Assembly: GCF_014195505.1 (NCBI RefSeq)
Contig: NZ_JACIBV010000001.1
Span: forward strand, 558,001-622,000
Origin: Nonomuraea dietziae
GTDB lineage: Bacteria > Actinomycetota > Actinomycetes > Streptosporangiales > Streptosporangiaceae
Reading direction: 5' to 3'
Length of the DNA: 64,000 nucleotides
In this document: piece by piece, positions 1 to 9,262 of the stretch
Numbering within the stretch: the first letter of the stretch is position 1
How the letters are laid out: each line of letters opens with the position of its first letter
Notes under the pieces: model-generated
What the model was told of the DNA's origin: nothing
Database searches by the model: none
What the model saw: only the letters and a program-made list of their open reading frames with translations
Made by a program: the position numbers and the translations under genes

Positions 1-405
1 CAGTGTCGCGTTGGCCCGCTGCGGATCCTTGACGACCAGGGAGACCATGCCGTTGACGCCCGGTTCGAACATCCCGGCGGCCGTCCCCGACAAGAACGCC
101 ATCACCAGCAACAGGGCGTACGGCGGAGCGCCATCCAGGAAGGCGACGGCCACGACCCCCTGGGTGACGACCCTGACCACGTCCGCGCCGATCATCAGGC
201 GCCGGGCGCCGATCCGGTCGGCGACGACCCCGCCGAACACCATGACCAGCACAGCCGACGCGGTCCAGATGGCGAGCACGTAGCCGACGCCCGCGATCCC
301 GTAGACTTTCCCGATCGCCAGCGCCGAGGCGACGGGCATCATCGCGTCACCGAGCAGCGAGATCGTGCGGGCCCCGAAGTAGAGGGTGAAGCTCCTCGTC
401 CACAT
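1..405 (-). CDS. MFS transporter, N-terminal part (cut by window edge)
   Basis: The minus strand reads open from an ATG at 405 to the window edge, giving the first 135 residues of a major facilitator superfamily permease. The N-terminal helices are visible, as is the conserved loop between TM2 and TM3 with a GVVADRIGARR motif typical of MFS antiporters. The C-terminal part lies outside the window. It is divergent from the GlxA/AraC-type regulator at 478 and is probably its target, with a 72-bp shared promoter region. Substrate cannot be told; by family it is an inner-membrane drug or metabolite exporter. The family assignment is firm, the function inferred. Confidence 0.85.
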   Translation of the reverse strand, partial: MWTRSFTLYFGARTISLLGDAMMPVASALAIGKVYGIAGVGYVLAIWTASAVLVMVFGGVVADRIGARRLMIGADVVRVVTQGVVAVAFLDGAPPYALLLVMAFLSGTAAGMFEPGVNGMVSLVVKDPQRANATL

Positions 406-449
406 GAGCCCCAATTCTGGATTTTTCCTTATCAGAGCACCGGTGTCCC

Positions 450-472
450 AAATGACATCATTAGGTACATTT
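450..472. promoter_or_regulatory. Possible operator between MFS and AraC-type gene
   Basis: The short divergent intergenic region contains AATGA-CA-TCATT (451-462), nested in a wider AAATG...CATTT pair (450-454 and 468-472). It lies just upstream of the regulator start at 478, so it is a candidate binding site for that regulator. The arms are short and AT-rich, so chance is possible. Confidence 0.3.
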
Positions 473-477
473 GCGCC

Positions 478-1449
478 ATGCCCCTGGATTGCCCGGAAAC
501 GCCCCCGGCGCCCCTCGACCCGCATCGCGTGGTCGCCTTGGTCGCCCGGAACCAGGAGCTCTACCCGGTCACCTCCGCCTCAGCCGTCTTCGGCTACCAC
601 GGCCCAGACATCCCCCAGCACTACAGCTTCAGCCTGTGCGCCGAACACCCCGGCTCCCTCCCCACCACTCTCGGCGTCCCCATCCAGGTGGACAGCGGCC
701 TCGAAGCCCTCGACGACGCCGACACCGTGGTCATCGCGGGCTGGACCCTCATCCCCTCGCCCGCCGTACTCCGCGCGGTGTCCCAAGCCCATGCCCGAGG
801 CGCCCGCATCGTCGCCGTCTGCGCCGGAATCTTCATCCCCGCCGCCCTGGGCCTTCTGGACGGCCGCCGCGCCTCCGTCCATTGGGAACTCTCCGGCGAA
901 CTCGCCGCCCGCCACCCCCGCGTCATCCCCGACGACACCGTCATCTACGTCGATCACGGCGACGTCGCCACCGCCGGAGCCTCGGCCGCCACCCTCGACC
1001 TCTGCCTTCACCAGGTCCTCCAGGAGTACGGCGCGGCCCATGCCATGCGCATCGGCCGCCAGCTCGCCGCCGGTCCGCACCGTGAGGGCTGCCAGCGCCA
1101 GTACCCTTCCCTCCCCACCACCGGCCCCATGCCGGACTCCCTGGCCCCCCTGCTCGAATGGCTCCTCTCGCGTCTGCACGACCAGATCACCGTCGAGGAC
1201 ATGGCCGCCTTCTCGGGCGTCTCCCCTCGCACCCTCACGCGCCAGTTCGCCGAGCAGCTCGGCGTCCCACCCGCCCGCTGGCTGCTGGAGCGTCGCCTGG
1301 CCGCCACCCGGGCCCTGCTGGAGGACACCGACCTGCCCGTCGAGACCATCGCCACCCGCGTAGGCCTCTCCTCGGCGGTCAACCTCCGGCGCCGCTTCCA
1401 CACCGCTCTGCGCACCACCCCGGCCGCCTACCGCCGCTCCTTCCGCTGA
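478..1449 (+). CDS. GlxA-family transcriptional regulator (DJ-1/PfpI + AraC HTH)
   Basis: 323-residue regulator with two domains. Residues about 15-190 form a DJ-1/PfpI-like class I glutamine amidotransferase fold, with the elbow motif AVCAGIF (Cys near 113) followed by GLLDGRRASVHW. Residues about 215-320 form the paired AraC/XylS helix-turn-helix (SGVSPRTLTRQF, then an ALLEDTDLPVETIATRVGLS stretch). This is the usual GlxA-like architecture and length; the DJ-1 domain acts as ligand sensor and is normally non-enzymatic. It is divergent from the truncated MFS gene, its most likely target. Its last codons overlap a small minus-strand reading frame at 1428-1553. Confidence 0.92.
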   Translation: MPLDCPETPPAPLDPHRVVALVARNQELYPVTSASAVFGYHGPDIPQHYSFSLCAEHPGSLPTTLGVPIQVDSGLEALDDADTVVIAGWTLIPSPAVLRAVSQAHARGARIVAVCAGIFIPAALGLLDGRRASVHWELSGELAARHPRVIPDDTVIYVDHGDVATAGASAATLDLCLHQVLQEYGAAHAMRIGRQLAAGPHREGCQRQYPSLPTTGPMPDSLAPLLEWLLSRLHDQITVEDMAAFSGVSPRTLTRQFAEQLGVPPARWLLERRLAATRALLEDTDLPVETIATRVGLSSAVNLRRRFHTALRTTPAAYRRSFR

Positions 1450-1553
1450 GGAGCCGCCGTCTCCACCAGTAAGCGCAGCGGGGTCCAGCGGTCGGCCTGA
1501 GGGCCGTCGAACAGCTCGACGGGGAAGCCGGTCGGTGTGTTGTTCGCGGTCAT
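1428..1553 (-). CDS. Small ORF coupled to the methyltransferase (possible gene fragment)
   Basis: A 41-residue frame whose ATG overlaps the TGA of the methyltransferase in an ATGA arrangement, so it is placed for translational coupling. The start MTANNTPTGFPVELFDG looks like a real N-terminus. The frame runs antisense into the 3' end of the GlxA-type gene and stops in a basic tail, which suggests a gene whose body was lost when the two genes were joined. I recognise no family. It may be untranslated or non-functional. Confidence 0.35.
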   Translation of the reverse strand: MTANNTPTGFPVELFDGPQADRWTPLRLLVETAAPQRKERR

Positions 1554-2203
1554 GCCGGCATGCCGCTCGGATTGTCGGCGAGCACGCAGGCGACGGGCGG
1601 GTCGAGATCGAGGGTCTCGACCCGAAGATGGGTGAAGCCGGCCTGGGTGAGCATGTCCTGGAGCTCTTGGGCGGCTCGGGCCGTGGTGTCCCGGTCGGCG
1701 CCGGGGGAGCGGGGCTGGCTGACGAGCGCGATGCGTCCCGCGGGGCGGAGCAGGCGGCGCAGCTCGCGAAGCCGCTCCACCGGGTCGGGCCAGAACCCCA
1801 CGGAGTTGACGGCGAGGATGGCGTCGAGCGGATCGCCGAAGCTCGGCAACCGCTCCACGGAGGCGTGCGTGAGGTGCACGCGGTGGGCGCGGACGGCGGC
1901 GGCGTTGCGACGGGCGGCCTGCCGGACCATGGCCCGCGAGTGGTCGATGCCGAAGACGTGGCCCCGGGTGGCGCGGCCGGCGAACTCGGCGACGGCGACG
2001 CCAGGACCGAAGCCGATCTCGAGCACCCGGTCGGTGGGCTGCACGTCCAGCAACGACACCGCCCAGATGTTGCGCTGCCGGTTGGAGGGGCGATGGGCGA
2101 ACATCCAGCCGATCGCCCACCCGACGATGCCACGGGGGTGGTGCGCCTGGCGCACCAATCCTCTGAGCGCGCGTTGCCTGAGAGATGTACCTGCTGTCTG
2201 CAT
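1550..2203 (-). CDS. Class I SAM-dependent methyltransferase
   Basis: About 217 residues with a Rossmann methyltransferase core. Motif I reads VLEIGFGPGVAV (about residues 60-72), then an acidic/His motif II region (GIDHSRAMV), and the post-motif FWPDPVERLRELRRLLRPAGR typical of UbiE/Methyltransf_11 proteins. Substrate is not readable. I prefer the ATG at 2203 to an upstream TTG at 2224 because the MerR-type promoter (-35 TTGACT at 2235-2240, 19-bp spacer, weak -10 at 2210-2215) would start transcription near 2203, giving a leaderless message. It is divergent from the MerR gene at 2241 and probably under its control. Confidence 0.85.
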   Translation of the reverse strand: MQTAGTSLRQRALRGLVRQAHHPRGIVGWAIGWMFAHRPSNRQRNIWAVSLLDVQPTDRVLEIGFGPGVAVAEFAGRATRGHVFGIDHSRAMVRQAARRNAAAVRAHRVHLTHASVERLPSFGDPLDAILAVNSVGFWPDPVERLRELRRLLRPAGRIALVSQPRSPGADRDTTARAAQELQDMLTQAGFTHLRVETLDLDPPVACVLADNPSGMPA

Positions 2204-2216
2204 GATCGCAGTCAAC

Positions 2217-2238
2217 GACTTCAAGTACGCTTGAAGTC
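2217..2238. promoter_or_regulatory. MerR-type operator/promoter
   Basis: Perfect inverted repeat GACTTCAAG-N4-CTTGAAGTC. On the minus strand it sits in a long (19-bp) spacer between TTGACT and a weak -10, the spacing MerR-family activators require. Its ACTTCAAG half-site resembles SoxR-type boxes. On the plus strand it ends two bases before the MerR start codon, so it can also autoregulate merR. Confidence 0.75.
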
Positions 2239-2240
2239 AA

Positions 2241-2678
2241 ATGGCTGAGCAGTTGACGATCGGTGAGCTGGCGCGCCGCACCGGTGTCGCCACCTCCGCT
2301 CTGCGCTACTGGGAGGACCTCGGCCTGCTCCCGGCACCGGCTCGGGTCTCAGGCCAACGACGTTATCCGCCATCGGCGGTCAGGCTGGTCGGTGTGGTCA
2401 TGTTGCTGCGCGATGTCGGTTTCACGTTGCGGGAGGTCAAAGCGTTCATCGCGGCTCGTTCGCCGGCCGGTGACGGCTGGCGGGAGCTGTACCAACGCAA
2501 GCTCACCGAGCTGGATCAACGGATCGCCCAGGCTCAGGTGGCACGTACTGTCATCGCCCATGGCCTGGCCTGCCCGCACAGGGACATCTTCGAGTGCTCC
2601 AACTTCGCCGGCGGGGTCGCGGCGCTCCTGGCGGGATCCTCTCTCGAAGAGGCTCACGAAGAGATTCATTCGCACTGA
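2241..2678 (+). CDS. MerR-family transcriptional regulator
   Basis: 145 residues. The N-terminal winged helix reads [20 protein letters not shown] followed by [17 protein letters not shown], the canonical MerR DNA-binding region. A dimerisation helix follows, then a short C-terminal effector region with the motif [16 protein letters not shown], with two Cys near residues 113 and 121. That places it with small actinobacterial MerR/SoxR-like regulators. The Cys pair could sense redox or metal, but there is no SoxR Fe-S motif of four cysteines. The ATG follows the operator almost directly, so its mRNA may be leaderless. Likely target: the divergent methyltransferase. Confidence 0.92.
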   Translation: MAEQLTIGELARRTGVATSALRYWEDLGLLPAPARVSGQRRYPPSAVRLVGVVMLLRDVGFTLREVKAFIAARSPAGDGWRELYQRKLTELDQRIAQAQVARTVIAHGLACPHRDIFECSNFAGGVAALLAGSSLEEAHEEIHSH

Positions 2679-2798
2679 CCCTGCCGTCGAGAGAGGCGGC
2701 CTCACCGTCGGCGCGAGATCGTCACGGACGACGGCTCGGGACCAGCTCTCCGCGAACGCCGTGTGTGCAGCAATGCAGCGGATCCACTTGATGAGCAC

Positions 2799-2822
2799 AT
2801 ACTGCGTATGCATACTTAGTAT
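2799..2822. promoter_or_regulatory. PadR operator candidate
   Basis: A 24-bp dyad with ATACT...AGTAT ends around a TATGCATA core, matching at 10 of 12 paired positions. It ends three bases before the padR start at 2825. PadR proteins typically repress their own ABC-transporter operon from such a site. Predicted autoregulatory operator. Confidence 0.65.
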
Positions 2823-2824
2823 CC

Positions 2825-3334
2825 ATGTCGATCAGGCAGGGACTGCTCGCCCTGCTCAGCAGGGGGCCTCGGCATGGCTACCAACTGCGGGTGGAGTTCG
2901 AGGCGTCGACGGGGGCGACCTGGCCGCTCAACATCGGCCAGGTCTACACGACGCTGTCCCGCATGGAGCGCGACGGCCTGGTCGAGCCGGGCGAGTCGGA
3001 CGAGCAGGGCCGGGTCGTCTACACGATCACCGCGGCCGGCCGGGAGGAGCTGGCGCGGTGGTTCAGCACCCCCGTCGTCCAGTCCGACCGGCCGCGGGAC
3101 GAGCTGGTCATCAAGCTGGCCATGGCCGTCGCCGCCAAGAAGGTGGACGTCTCCGAGGTCATCCGCAAGCAGCGGACCGCGACCATGCGAGCCCTCCAGG
3201 AGCTGACCAGGGCCAAGCGAGCTGCCACAGAAGGTGCGGTCCAGCGGCTCGTGCTCGATTCCATGATCTTCCAGGCCGAGGCCGAGCAACGGTGGCTGGA
3301 TCACTGCGAGGCCGTTCTCAAGGAGGAAAGATGA
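2825..3334 (+). CDS. PadR-family transcriptional repressor
   Basis: 169 residues. The N-terminal PadR winged helix is clear (start [20 protein letters not shown], then [19 protein letters not shown]), followed by the helical PadR C-terminal domain carrying the dimer interface. First gene of an operon with an ABC ATPase remnant and an FtsX-type permease; its stop overlaps the next ATG (ATGA). Such PadR proteins repress adjacent export systems until a drug or peptide binds. The start at 2825 lies directly behind the 24-bp dyad. Confidence 0.93.
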   Translation: MSIRQGLLALLSRGPRHGYQLRVEFEASTGATWPLNIGQVYTTLSRMERDGLVEPGESDEQGRVVYTITAAGREELARWFSTPVVQSDRPRDELVIKLAMAVAAKKVDVSEVIRKQRTATMRALQELTRAKRAATEGAVQRLVLDSMIFQAEAEQRWLDHCEAVLKEER

Positions 3335-3645
3335 CGGTCGTACGGCTGGCCGAGGTGGCCAGAACCCACGGCGAAGGGGCGACAGCCGTCCACGCCCTGG
3401 AAGGTGTGAATCTCGAGGTCGACGAGGGAGAGCTGGTGGCGGTCATGGGCCCGTCCGGCTCCGGCAAGTCGACCCTGCTCAACCTCGCGGGCGGGCTAAT
3501 ATTGCGCGCTCGCTGTGACGCGGGCACGGCGGTCCTGCTCGTCACCCATGAGCCGCGCTACGCCGCCTGGGCCGATCGTGTGGTGTTCCTCCGCGACGGG
3601 ATGATCACGGATTCCACGAGCGTGTCGCTGGTGAGCGCCCGATGA
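3331..3645 (+). pseudogene. ABC transporter ATPase with central deletion
   Basis: In-frame, 104-residue version of a MacB/LolD-like ATPase that is normally about 230-250 residues. The N-terminal strands and Walker A ([14 protein letters not shown], residues about 42-55) are intact. The sequence then jumps through [13 protein letters not shown] directly to VLLVTHEP (H-loop) and VVFLRDG. The Q-loop, the LSGGQ signature and Walker B are all absent, about 130 codons lost without breaking the frame. It is translationally coupled to padR and to the permease by ATGA overlaps at both ends. ATP hydrolysis as a normal dimer is not expected. It may be kept as a coupling ORF, or the deletion is recent. 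Confidence 0.85.
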
Positions 3646-6164
3646 GCGCTGTTCTCGCCGCGCTGCGCATCGCCCGCCGGAGCGCGTGGCGCTCCCGGGG
3701 ACGGAGCGCGCTCATCATGGTGATGATCGGCTTGCCCGTCTTGGCGATCACGGCGATTCTCACCCTCATCGCGACCACGAGCGTCACCGGGCCGGAGGGA
3801 CTGGTGGCCGAGCTCGGCGCGGCCGACGCCCGTCTCACGCAGATACCCGAGGGTAGGGTGATCCACCAGGAGCCGAACGGGGCGATCTCGGGCCCGGGTG
3901 ACGACGGAGCGGCCTTATCCAGACCCAGCGCCGCCGAGGTAGCCGCACTGCTCGGACCGGGCACCCGGTTGATCCCCTTCAGCACCGGCGTGCTCCGGCT
4001 GGGGACCGAGCGGGTCGACGCGCTGGAGGGCGACCTGCGGGATCCGCTGACCAGGGGGATGCTGACGCTGAGCGAGGGCAGGTTTCCCTCCGCCAGGGAG
4101 GTGGCGGTGACACCGGCGCTCGGCCTGCGGCCAGGCGATCTCCTGCGGCCGTCCGGTGCGGCGCCGCTGACGGTGGCAGGCGTGGTCGAGCACCCGCACC
4201 GGCCGTCGCTGCGACAGGTCGTGGGGCCTGATCTGCCGTTGGCGCCGTTGGATGGATGGGGGTCTCCTGGCGAGTACGGCATCGGCTGGCTCGCCGACAC
4301 CCCCAAGCCGGTGACCTGGGCCGAGGTGCCCGCGCTGAACAGGGCCGGTCTGTTCGTCACCTCGCGCGCCATGGTCGCCGACCCGCTGCGCACTCCGGTT
4401 CGTGCCTCAGCCTTCGATGTCCAGAGCATGGTCGGGATCGGCGCCATGGTGATCATGGTGGTGCTGGTGACCGTGCTGCTGGCTGGGCCGGCCTTCGCGG
4501 TCGGGCTCAGGAGACGGCGCAGGGAACTGGCGGAGATCGCGGCGCAGGGCGGTTCGGCCGGGCACCTGCGGACGATCGTGCTGGCCGACGGGCTGGTCCT
4601 CGGCGGTGCGGCCGCCCTCGTGGCGACGGTGCTGGGCATCGGGGCCGGGATACTGGGCGCCCAGGTCGCGGCGCGCTGGGGAGTGGGAGCCGGCGCGCGT
4701 TGGGGTCCGACGGTCGGCCCGCCGGACGTACCGTGGTCGCCGGTACTGAGCGTCGCCGCGCTGGGCCTGCTCACCGGGCTCGTGGCGGCGCTGGTGCCTG
4801 CCGTACGAGCGGCTCGGCAGGACACGGCGACCGTGCTGGCCGGTCGCGCGCCCGCGGTAGCCGATCGGCCGGGATGGCCCCTGGCGGGGGCTGTACTGGT
4901 GCTGGCCGGACTGGGGGCGACCGTGGTGGCGCGGCGTCAGCCCGGCTCGGTGTGGGTGCTCGCCTCCGCGGTGCTGGTCTTGCTCGGGCTGGTGGTGTTG
5001 ACGCCATGGCTGGTCGGCTACACGGGACGGCTGGCCGCGCGGTTGCGGCTCCCGCTGCGGGTGTCCGTCCGCGACGCGGTCCGCCACCGATCCCGGACGG
5101 CGAGCGCCGTGGCGGCTGTCATGGCGGTCACGGCCACGGTCACGGCGATGGGCATCGGCACCTACAGCCAATACGTGGACCGGCGCGACGCCTATACCTC
5201 GGCGCGCCCGACCGGCACGCTGGCGATCTGGGGCGGTACCATGGCCGACGCGACCTGGGACAAGCTGCGCGCCGCAACGGCCTCCCAGTTGCCGGGCGTG
5301 CCGCTGGCCGCCGGCTATCAGGCGAAGGACTCCCAGGGCCGCCGCTACGCGTTGCGGTACACGGTGCGATGGAACGGGACACGGACGCGTCGCACGGTGG
5401 CCATCGGAGACCAGGCCCTGCTCAGGCTCCTGCAAGGCCGCCACGACCCGCAGGCAGCCGCGGCGCTGGCGAGCGGCAAGGCCGTGGTGTTCGACGCGGC
5501 CGCGCTGCGGGACGGCAAGCTCGCGCTGCGGGCGAGCTCCACGTCCGGCCCTGCGCGCAAGCTCGATGTGCCCGCGGTGCTGGCCACACCCGCCGACAAG
5601 CACCAGGGCGGCGCCCTGCTGCCGCGCACCCTGGTCGAGCAGGCTGGTTTCTCGACGGCCGAGCGCCAGCTCTACGCCATGCACCGGCTGTCAGCCGACT
5701 CGACACTGTGGCGCGATCTCACCAAGGTGACCCCCCGCGTCACGATCGCCACCGAGGAGGGCTACCGCAACGTGCCCGACCCCGACTTGTGGGGCTGGCT
5801 GGGCGGCGCTCTCGTCCTCGTCGTCGGCGGCACGCTGGCCGCCACCCGCCTGGCAGCCGCCGACATGCGTCCTGAGCGGGCGACGATGACGGCCATCGGC
5901 GCCCCGCCCGGGACGGTGCGGATGATCGTGGCCGGCCAGGCCCTCTACATCTCCGGGCTCGGCGCGCTGGTGGGGCTGGTCGCCGGCACGGTGGCGGGCG
6001 TGGCGCTGAGCCGGCCGATGACGACGCACGGCGCCGGAGATCTCGCCACGATCGCCATACCGTGGCCCTTCCTGATCGCCGTGGTGGTGGGGCTGCCCGT
6101 TCTGGCGACTGCGGCGGCGCTGATCACCCGGACCAGGCTGCCCCTCGCCCGCCGGCTCCTGTGA
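3642..6164 (+). CDS. FtsX-like ABC transporter permease
   Basis: 840 residues, the usual length of large actinobacterial FtsX-domain permeases. An N-terminal TM anchor (residues about 25-45) is followed by a large extracytoplasmic MacB-like domain. Then comes a first FtsX unit (TM helices near 265-290, with [20 protein letters not shown] between helices), two central TMs around 405-460, a second periplasmic domain, and a second FtsX unit at 715-835 ([15 protein letters not shown]). It should export or extract hydrophobic substrates or peptides with a cognate ATPase, but the ATPase encoded just upstream lacks its core. It therefore needs another ATPase or is non-functional. Start overlaps the previous stop. 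Confidence 0.9.
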   Translation: MSAVLAALRIARRSAWRSRGRSALIMVMIGLPVLAITAILTLIATTSVTGPEGLVAELGAADARLTQIPEGRVIHQEPNGAISGPGDDGAALSRPSAAEVAALLGPGTRLIPFSTGVLRLGTERVDALEGDLRDPLTRGMLTLSEGRFPSAREVAVTPALGLRPGDLLRPSGAAPLTVAGVVEHPHRPSLRQVVGPDLPLAPLDGWGSPGEYGIGWLADTPKPVTWAEVPALNRAGLFVTSRAMVADPLRTPVRASAFDVQSMVGIGAMVIMVVLVTVLLAGPAFAVGLRRRRRELAEIAAQGGSAGHLRTIVLADGLVLGGAAALVATVLGIGAGILGAQVAARWGVGAGARWGPTVGPPDVPWSPVLSVAALGLLTGLVAALVPAVRAARQDTATVLAGRAPAVADRPGWPLAGAVLVLAGLGATVVARRQPGSVWVLASAVLVLLGLVVLTPWLVGYTGRLAARLRLPLRVSVRDAVRHRSRTASAVAAVMAVTATVTAMGIGTYSQYVDRRDAYTSARPTGTLAIWGGTMADATWDKLRAATASQLPGVPLAAGYQAKDSQGRRYALRYTVRWNGTRTRRTVAIGDQALLRLLQGRHDPQAAAALASGKAVVFDAAALRDGKLALRASSTSGPARKLDVPAVLATPADKHQGGALLPRTLVEQAGFSTAERQLYAMHRLSADSTLWRDLTKVTPRVTIATEEGYRNVPDPDLWGWLGGALVLVVGGTLAATRLAAADMRPERATMTAIGAPPGTVRMIVAGQALYISGLGALVGLVAGTVAGVALSRPMTTHGAGDLATIAIPWPFLIAVVVGLPVLATAAALITRTRLPLARRLL

Positions 6165-6174
6165 CAGGCGAAAG

Positions 6175-6212
6175 CGCCTTCGGCGTACCAGGCGGGCGGT
6201 ACGCCGAAGGCG
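6175..6212. terminator. Bidirectional terminator between convergent genes
   Basis: A 15-bp perfect stem: CGCCTTCGGCGTACC (6175-6189) pairs with GGTACGCCGAAGGCG (6198-6212) across an 8-nt loop. It lies in the 53-bp gap between the convergent permease and mannosidase genes. No T-tract, as is common in high-GC actinobacteria. Confidence 0.85.
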
Positions 6213-6217
6213 GGCGC

Positions 6218-9200
6218 TCAGCGGCTGAACCGCAACGTGACCAGCTCGAACGGGCGCAGCGACACCGCCACCGACCCGTCGGTCAGCTCCGGCGCGGCCA
6301 CGTCGGCGAGCGGGCGCTCCAGCAGGTCGGTGACGGCGACGCCGGTGGCGTCGAAGCCGGTCGAGAGGCGGGCGTGGACCCGGCCTCCCCTGGACTCGTG
6401 GAAGCGGACGACGACGTCCCCGCTCCCGTCGTCGGCCAGCTTCACGGCGGTCACCACGACCGCGTCGTCGTCCACGGTGACCAGCGGCGCGATCACCGCG
6501 TCGCCCGGCACCCGCCGCTCGGGCAGGTTGATGAACCAGCCCTCACGGACCGCGTCGCCGATCGTCGCGCCGGGCACGAGCGCGTGACGGAAGCGGTGCA
6601 CGCCCTGGTCGGTCTCGGGGTCGGGGAAGCGCGGGGCGCGCAGCAGCGACACCCGCAGCGTGGTGGTCGTGCCCGAGTCCGACGCCCGCACGGCGCGGGT
6701 CACGTCGTGGCCGTAGGTGGAGTCGGTGACCAGTGCCACGCCCCAGCCTGGCTCCTCCACGTGCACGAACTTGTGGTTGCACGCCTCGAACTTGGCCGCC
6801 TCCCAGCTGGTGTTGGTGTGGGTGGCGCGGTAGGCGTGGCCGTACTGGCTCTCCGAGGCGTACCGGTCGGCGCGCACGTCCAGAGGGAAGGCCAGCTTGA
6901 GGAACTTCTCGGTCTCGTGCCAGTCGACCTCGGTGCGGATGTCAAGCCGTCCGGCCTTGACGGTGAGGAGCTGCGTGACCCGTGACGCGCCGAACGAGCG
7001 CACCACGCGGACCGAGCCGGGCTCCTCGCCCGGCGCGACCTCGTCGGCCTCCACCAGGTCGGTCACCGTGTTCCGGTAGAACTGGTCCACGTCCCAGGCG
7101 TCCCACATGTTGGGGAAGTCAGGGTGGATCTGCAGGAGGTTGGCGGCCTGCCCTGGCGCGACCGTCTCCCGCTGCGCCCGCAGGTCGTACGCCGAGACGA
7201 CCAGGCCGCGGCCGTCGATCTCCACCCGCAGCAGCCCGTCGTCCAGGACGTACCCGCCCTCGTCGCGGGTGCGGAGTTCGGCGGCGAGAGCGGGGGCTGC
7301 GACCGCGGCCGCTCCACCTGCCGGGACACCGTTGCGGGCGTGCGGCGCCGCGTTGAAGACCAGCTCGCCGGAGCCGGGGTTGCCCGCGAGGGCCCGCTGC
7401 GAGGCGTCGATGATGTCGTTCAGCTCCGCGGCCACGGCGGCGTACGTCTTCTCGGCCTCGCGGTGCACCCAGGCGATGGACGAGCCGGGCAGGATGTCGT
7501 GGAACTGGTGGAGCAGCACGGTCTTCCAGATCCGGTCGAGCTGTTCGTAGGGGTAGGGGTGCCCGGCACGGACGGCGGCGGTGGCCGCCCACAGTTCGGC
7601 CTCGCGCAGCAGCGACTCGCTGCGCCTGTTGCCCTGCTTGGTCTTGGCCTGGCTGGTGAGCGTGGCGCGGTGCAGCTCCAGGTAGAGCTCGCCGACCCAG
7701 ACCGGCGGGTTGGGGTAGTCGGCCTCGGCCTTGGCGAAGAAGTCGGCGGGCGTCTCCCATGTGACGGTGGCCGAACCCTCCAGGTCCCGCAGCCTGGCCG
7801 CCTTGGCGACCATCTCGCGGGTGGTGCCGCCGCCTCCGTCGCCCCAGCCGGTCGGGGCGAGGGAGTGCCGCGCGACGCCCTTGTCCTTGAAGTTGCGCGC
7901 CGCGTGGGCGATCTCGCTGCCCTTCATCGAGCAGTTGTAGGTGTCCACCGGCGGGAAGTGGGTGAAGATCCTGGTCCCGTCGATGCCCTCCCACAGGAAC
8001 GTGTGGTGGGGGAATTTGTTGACCTGGCTCCAGGAGATCTTCTGGGTGAGGAGCCGCTTCGACCCGGCGGCCTTGACGATCTGGGGAAGCCCTGCGGCGA
8101 AGCCGAACGTGTCGGGCAGCCACACCTCGTCGTTCTCGATGCCGAACTCGTCGAGGAAGAACCGCTTGCCGTGGACGAACTGCCTGGCCATGGCCTCCGA
8201 GCCGGGCATGTTGGTGTCCGACTCCACCCACATGCCGCCCGTGGGGACGAACCTTCCCGCGGCCACCGCCTTGACGACCCTGGCCCAGACCTCCGGCCTG
8301 TGCTCCTTCACCCAGGCCCACTGCTGCGCCTGCGACATGGCGAAGACGAAGTCGGGCTCGTCCTCCAGCAGCGCGGTCATGTTGGAGGTCGTGCGGGCCA
8401 CCTTGCGGACGGTCTCACGCAGCGGCCAGAGCCAGGCCGAGTCGATGTGGGCATGGCCCACCGCGCTGATCCGGTGGGCCGAGGGCGCCGCCGGCGTGGC
8501 CAGCATCCCGGCCAGCTCGGCACGGCCGGCGGCGGCCGTACCGTTGACGTCCTGCAGGTCGATCGCGTCGAGGGCCCGCTCGACGGCGCGCAGCAGCTCC
8601 CAGCGGCGGGCGCCGTCGACGGGCAGCTCCGCCATCAGCTCGCCGAGAACCTCCAGGTCGATCACCAGCTGCCAGACGGTCTCGTCGAAGATCGCCAGGT
8701 CCATGCGGGCCAGCCGGTACTGCGGCTCGGTGCCCGCCGTCTCCTTGTCGCCGAGCTTCGTGGGCACGAAGGGGTGGTAGTCGAGGATGACGGGGTTGGA
8801 GGCCGCCTCGATGTGCAACCGCACCTCCTCGCCGCCCTTGACCGGCGCCCCGACGCGGATCCACTGGTTGCGCGGGTTGAGCCCCTTCACCGGGGTGCCG
8901 TCGGGACGGTAGACGAGCCCCTCGCACTGGAAGCCCGGCATGTTCTCGTCGAAGCCGAGGTCGAGAACCGCCTCGACGCTCCGGCCCGCCCACTGCGCCG
9001 GAACCGTGCCCGTGACGGTGAACCAGCTCGTGCCCCAGGGAGCGCCCCACCTGTCGCCGACCGCGATGGGCTCGGGCACGGCCGACAGGCCCTCGGCCAC
9101 CGGCACGGGTTCGCCGGGCGCGTTCCACACGGCCACCTCGAGCGGCACCGACTCGGGGTACACGGCCGGGCGGATGCGCTCGTCAAGGACGCGCTTGAGA

Positions 9201-9232
9201 CGCGCTTCGACCAGCTCGCGGTCGTCATGCAT
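6218..9232 (-). CDS. GH38 alpha-mannosidase
   Basis: 1004-residue glycoside hydrolase family 38 enzyme, full length for the bacterial group. An N-terminal beta domain (about 1-240) precedes the catalytic barrel. That begins with GHAHIDSAWLWP (zinc ligands His and Asp near 260) and carries the nucleophile region GGMWVESDTNMPGSEA (Asp near 340). The alpha-mannosidase middle domain is near 510-590 and the C-terminal beta-sandwich is at 640-1000. There is no signal peptide, so it acts in the cytoplasm, hydrolysing alpha-mannosidic bonds of imported oligosaccharide. Last gene of the minus-strand operon with the ABC importer (30 bp after the second permease). A LacI operator at the operon head probably controls it. 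Confidence 0.95.
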   Translation of the reverse strand: MHDDRELVEARLKRVLDERIRPAVYPESVPLEVAVWNAPGEPVPVAEGLSAVPEPIAVGDRWGAPWGTSWFTVTGTVPAQWAGRSVEAVLDLGFDENMPGFQCEGLVYRPDGTPVKGLNPRNQWIRVGAPVKGGEEVRLHIEAASNPVILDYHPFVPTKLGDKETAGTEPQYRLARMDLAIFDETVWQLVIDLEVLGELMAELPVDGARRWELLRAVERALDAIDLQDVNGTAAAGRAELAGMLATPAAPSAHRISAVGHAHIDSAWLWPLRETVRKVARTTSNMTALLEDEPDFVFAMSQAQQWAWVKEHRPEVWARVVKAVAAGRFVPTGGMWVESDTNMPGSEAMARQFVHGKRFFLDEFGIENDEVWLPDTFGFAAGLPQIVKAAGSKRLLTQKISWSQVNKFPHHTFLWEGIDGTRIFTHFPPVDTYNCSMKGSEIAHAARNFKDKGVARHSLAPTGWGDGGGGTTREMVAKAARLRDLEGSATVTWETPADFFAKAEADYPNPPVWVGELYLELHRATLTSQAKTKQGNRRSESLLREAELWAATAAVRAGHPYPYEQLDRIWKTVLLHQFHDILPGSSIAWVHREAEKTYAAVAAELNDIIDASQRALAGNPGSGELVFNAAPHARNGVPAGGAAAVAAPALAAELRTRDEGGYVLDDGLLRVEIDGRGLVVSAYDLRAQRETVAPGQAANLLQIHPDFPNMWDAWDVDQFYRNTVTDLVEADEVAPGEEPGSVRVVRSFGASRVTQLLTVKAGRLDIRTEVDWHETEKFLKLAFPLDVRADRYASESQYGHAYRATHTNTSWEAAKFEACNHKFVHVEEPGWGVALVTDSTYGHDVTRAVRASDSGTTTTLRVSLLRAPRFPDPETDQGVHRFRHALVPGATIGDAVREGWFINLPERRVPGDAVIAPLVTVDDDAVVVTAVKLADDGSGDVVVRFHESRGGRVHARLSTGFDATGVAVTDLLERPLADVAAPELTDGSVAVSLRPFELVTLRFSR

Positions 9233-9262
9233 GGAGAGAGACTCCTTGTTCTGGAAACCGGT

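Noticed and set aside
580-2133. Long minus frame across the AraC-type gene
   Set aside because: No motif, Gly/Ala/Arg-rich shadow of real genes on both strands.
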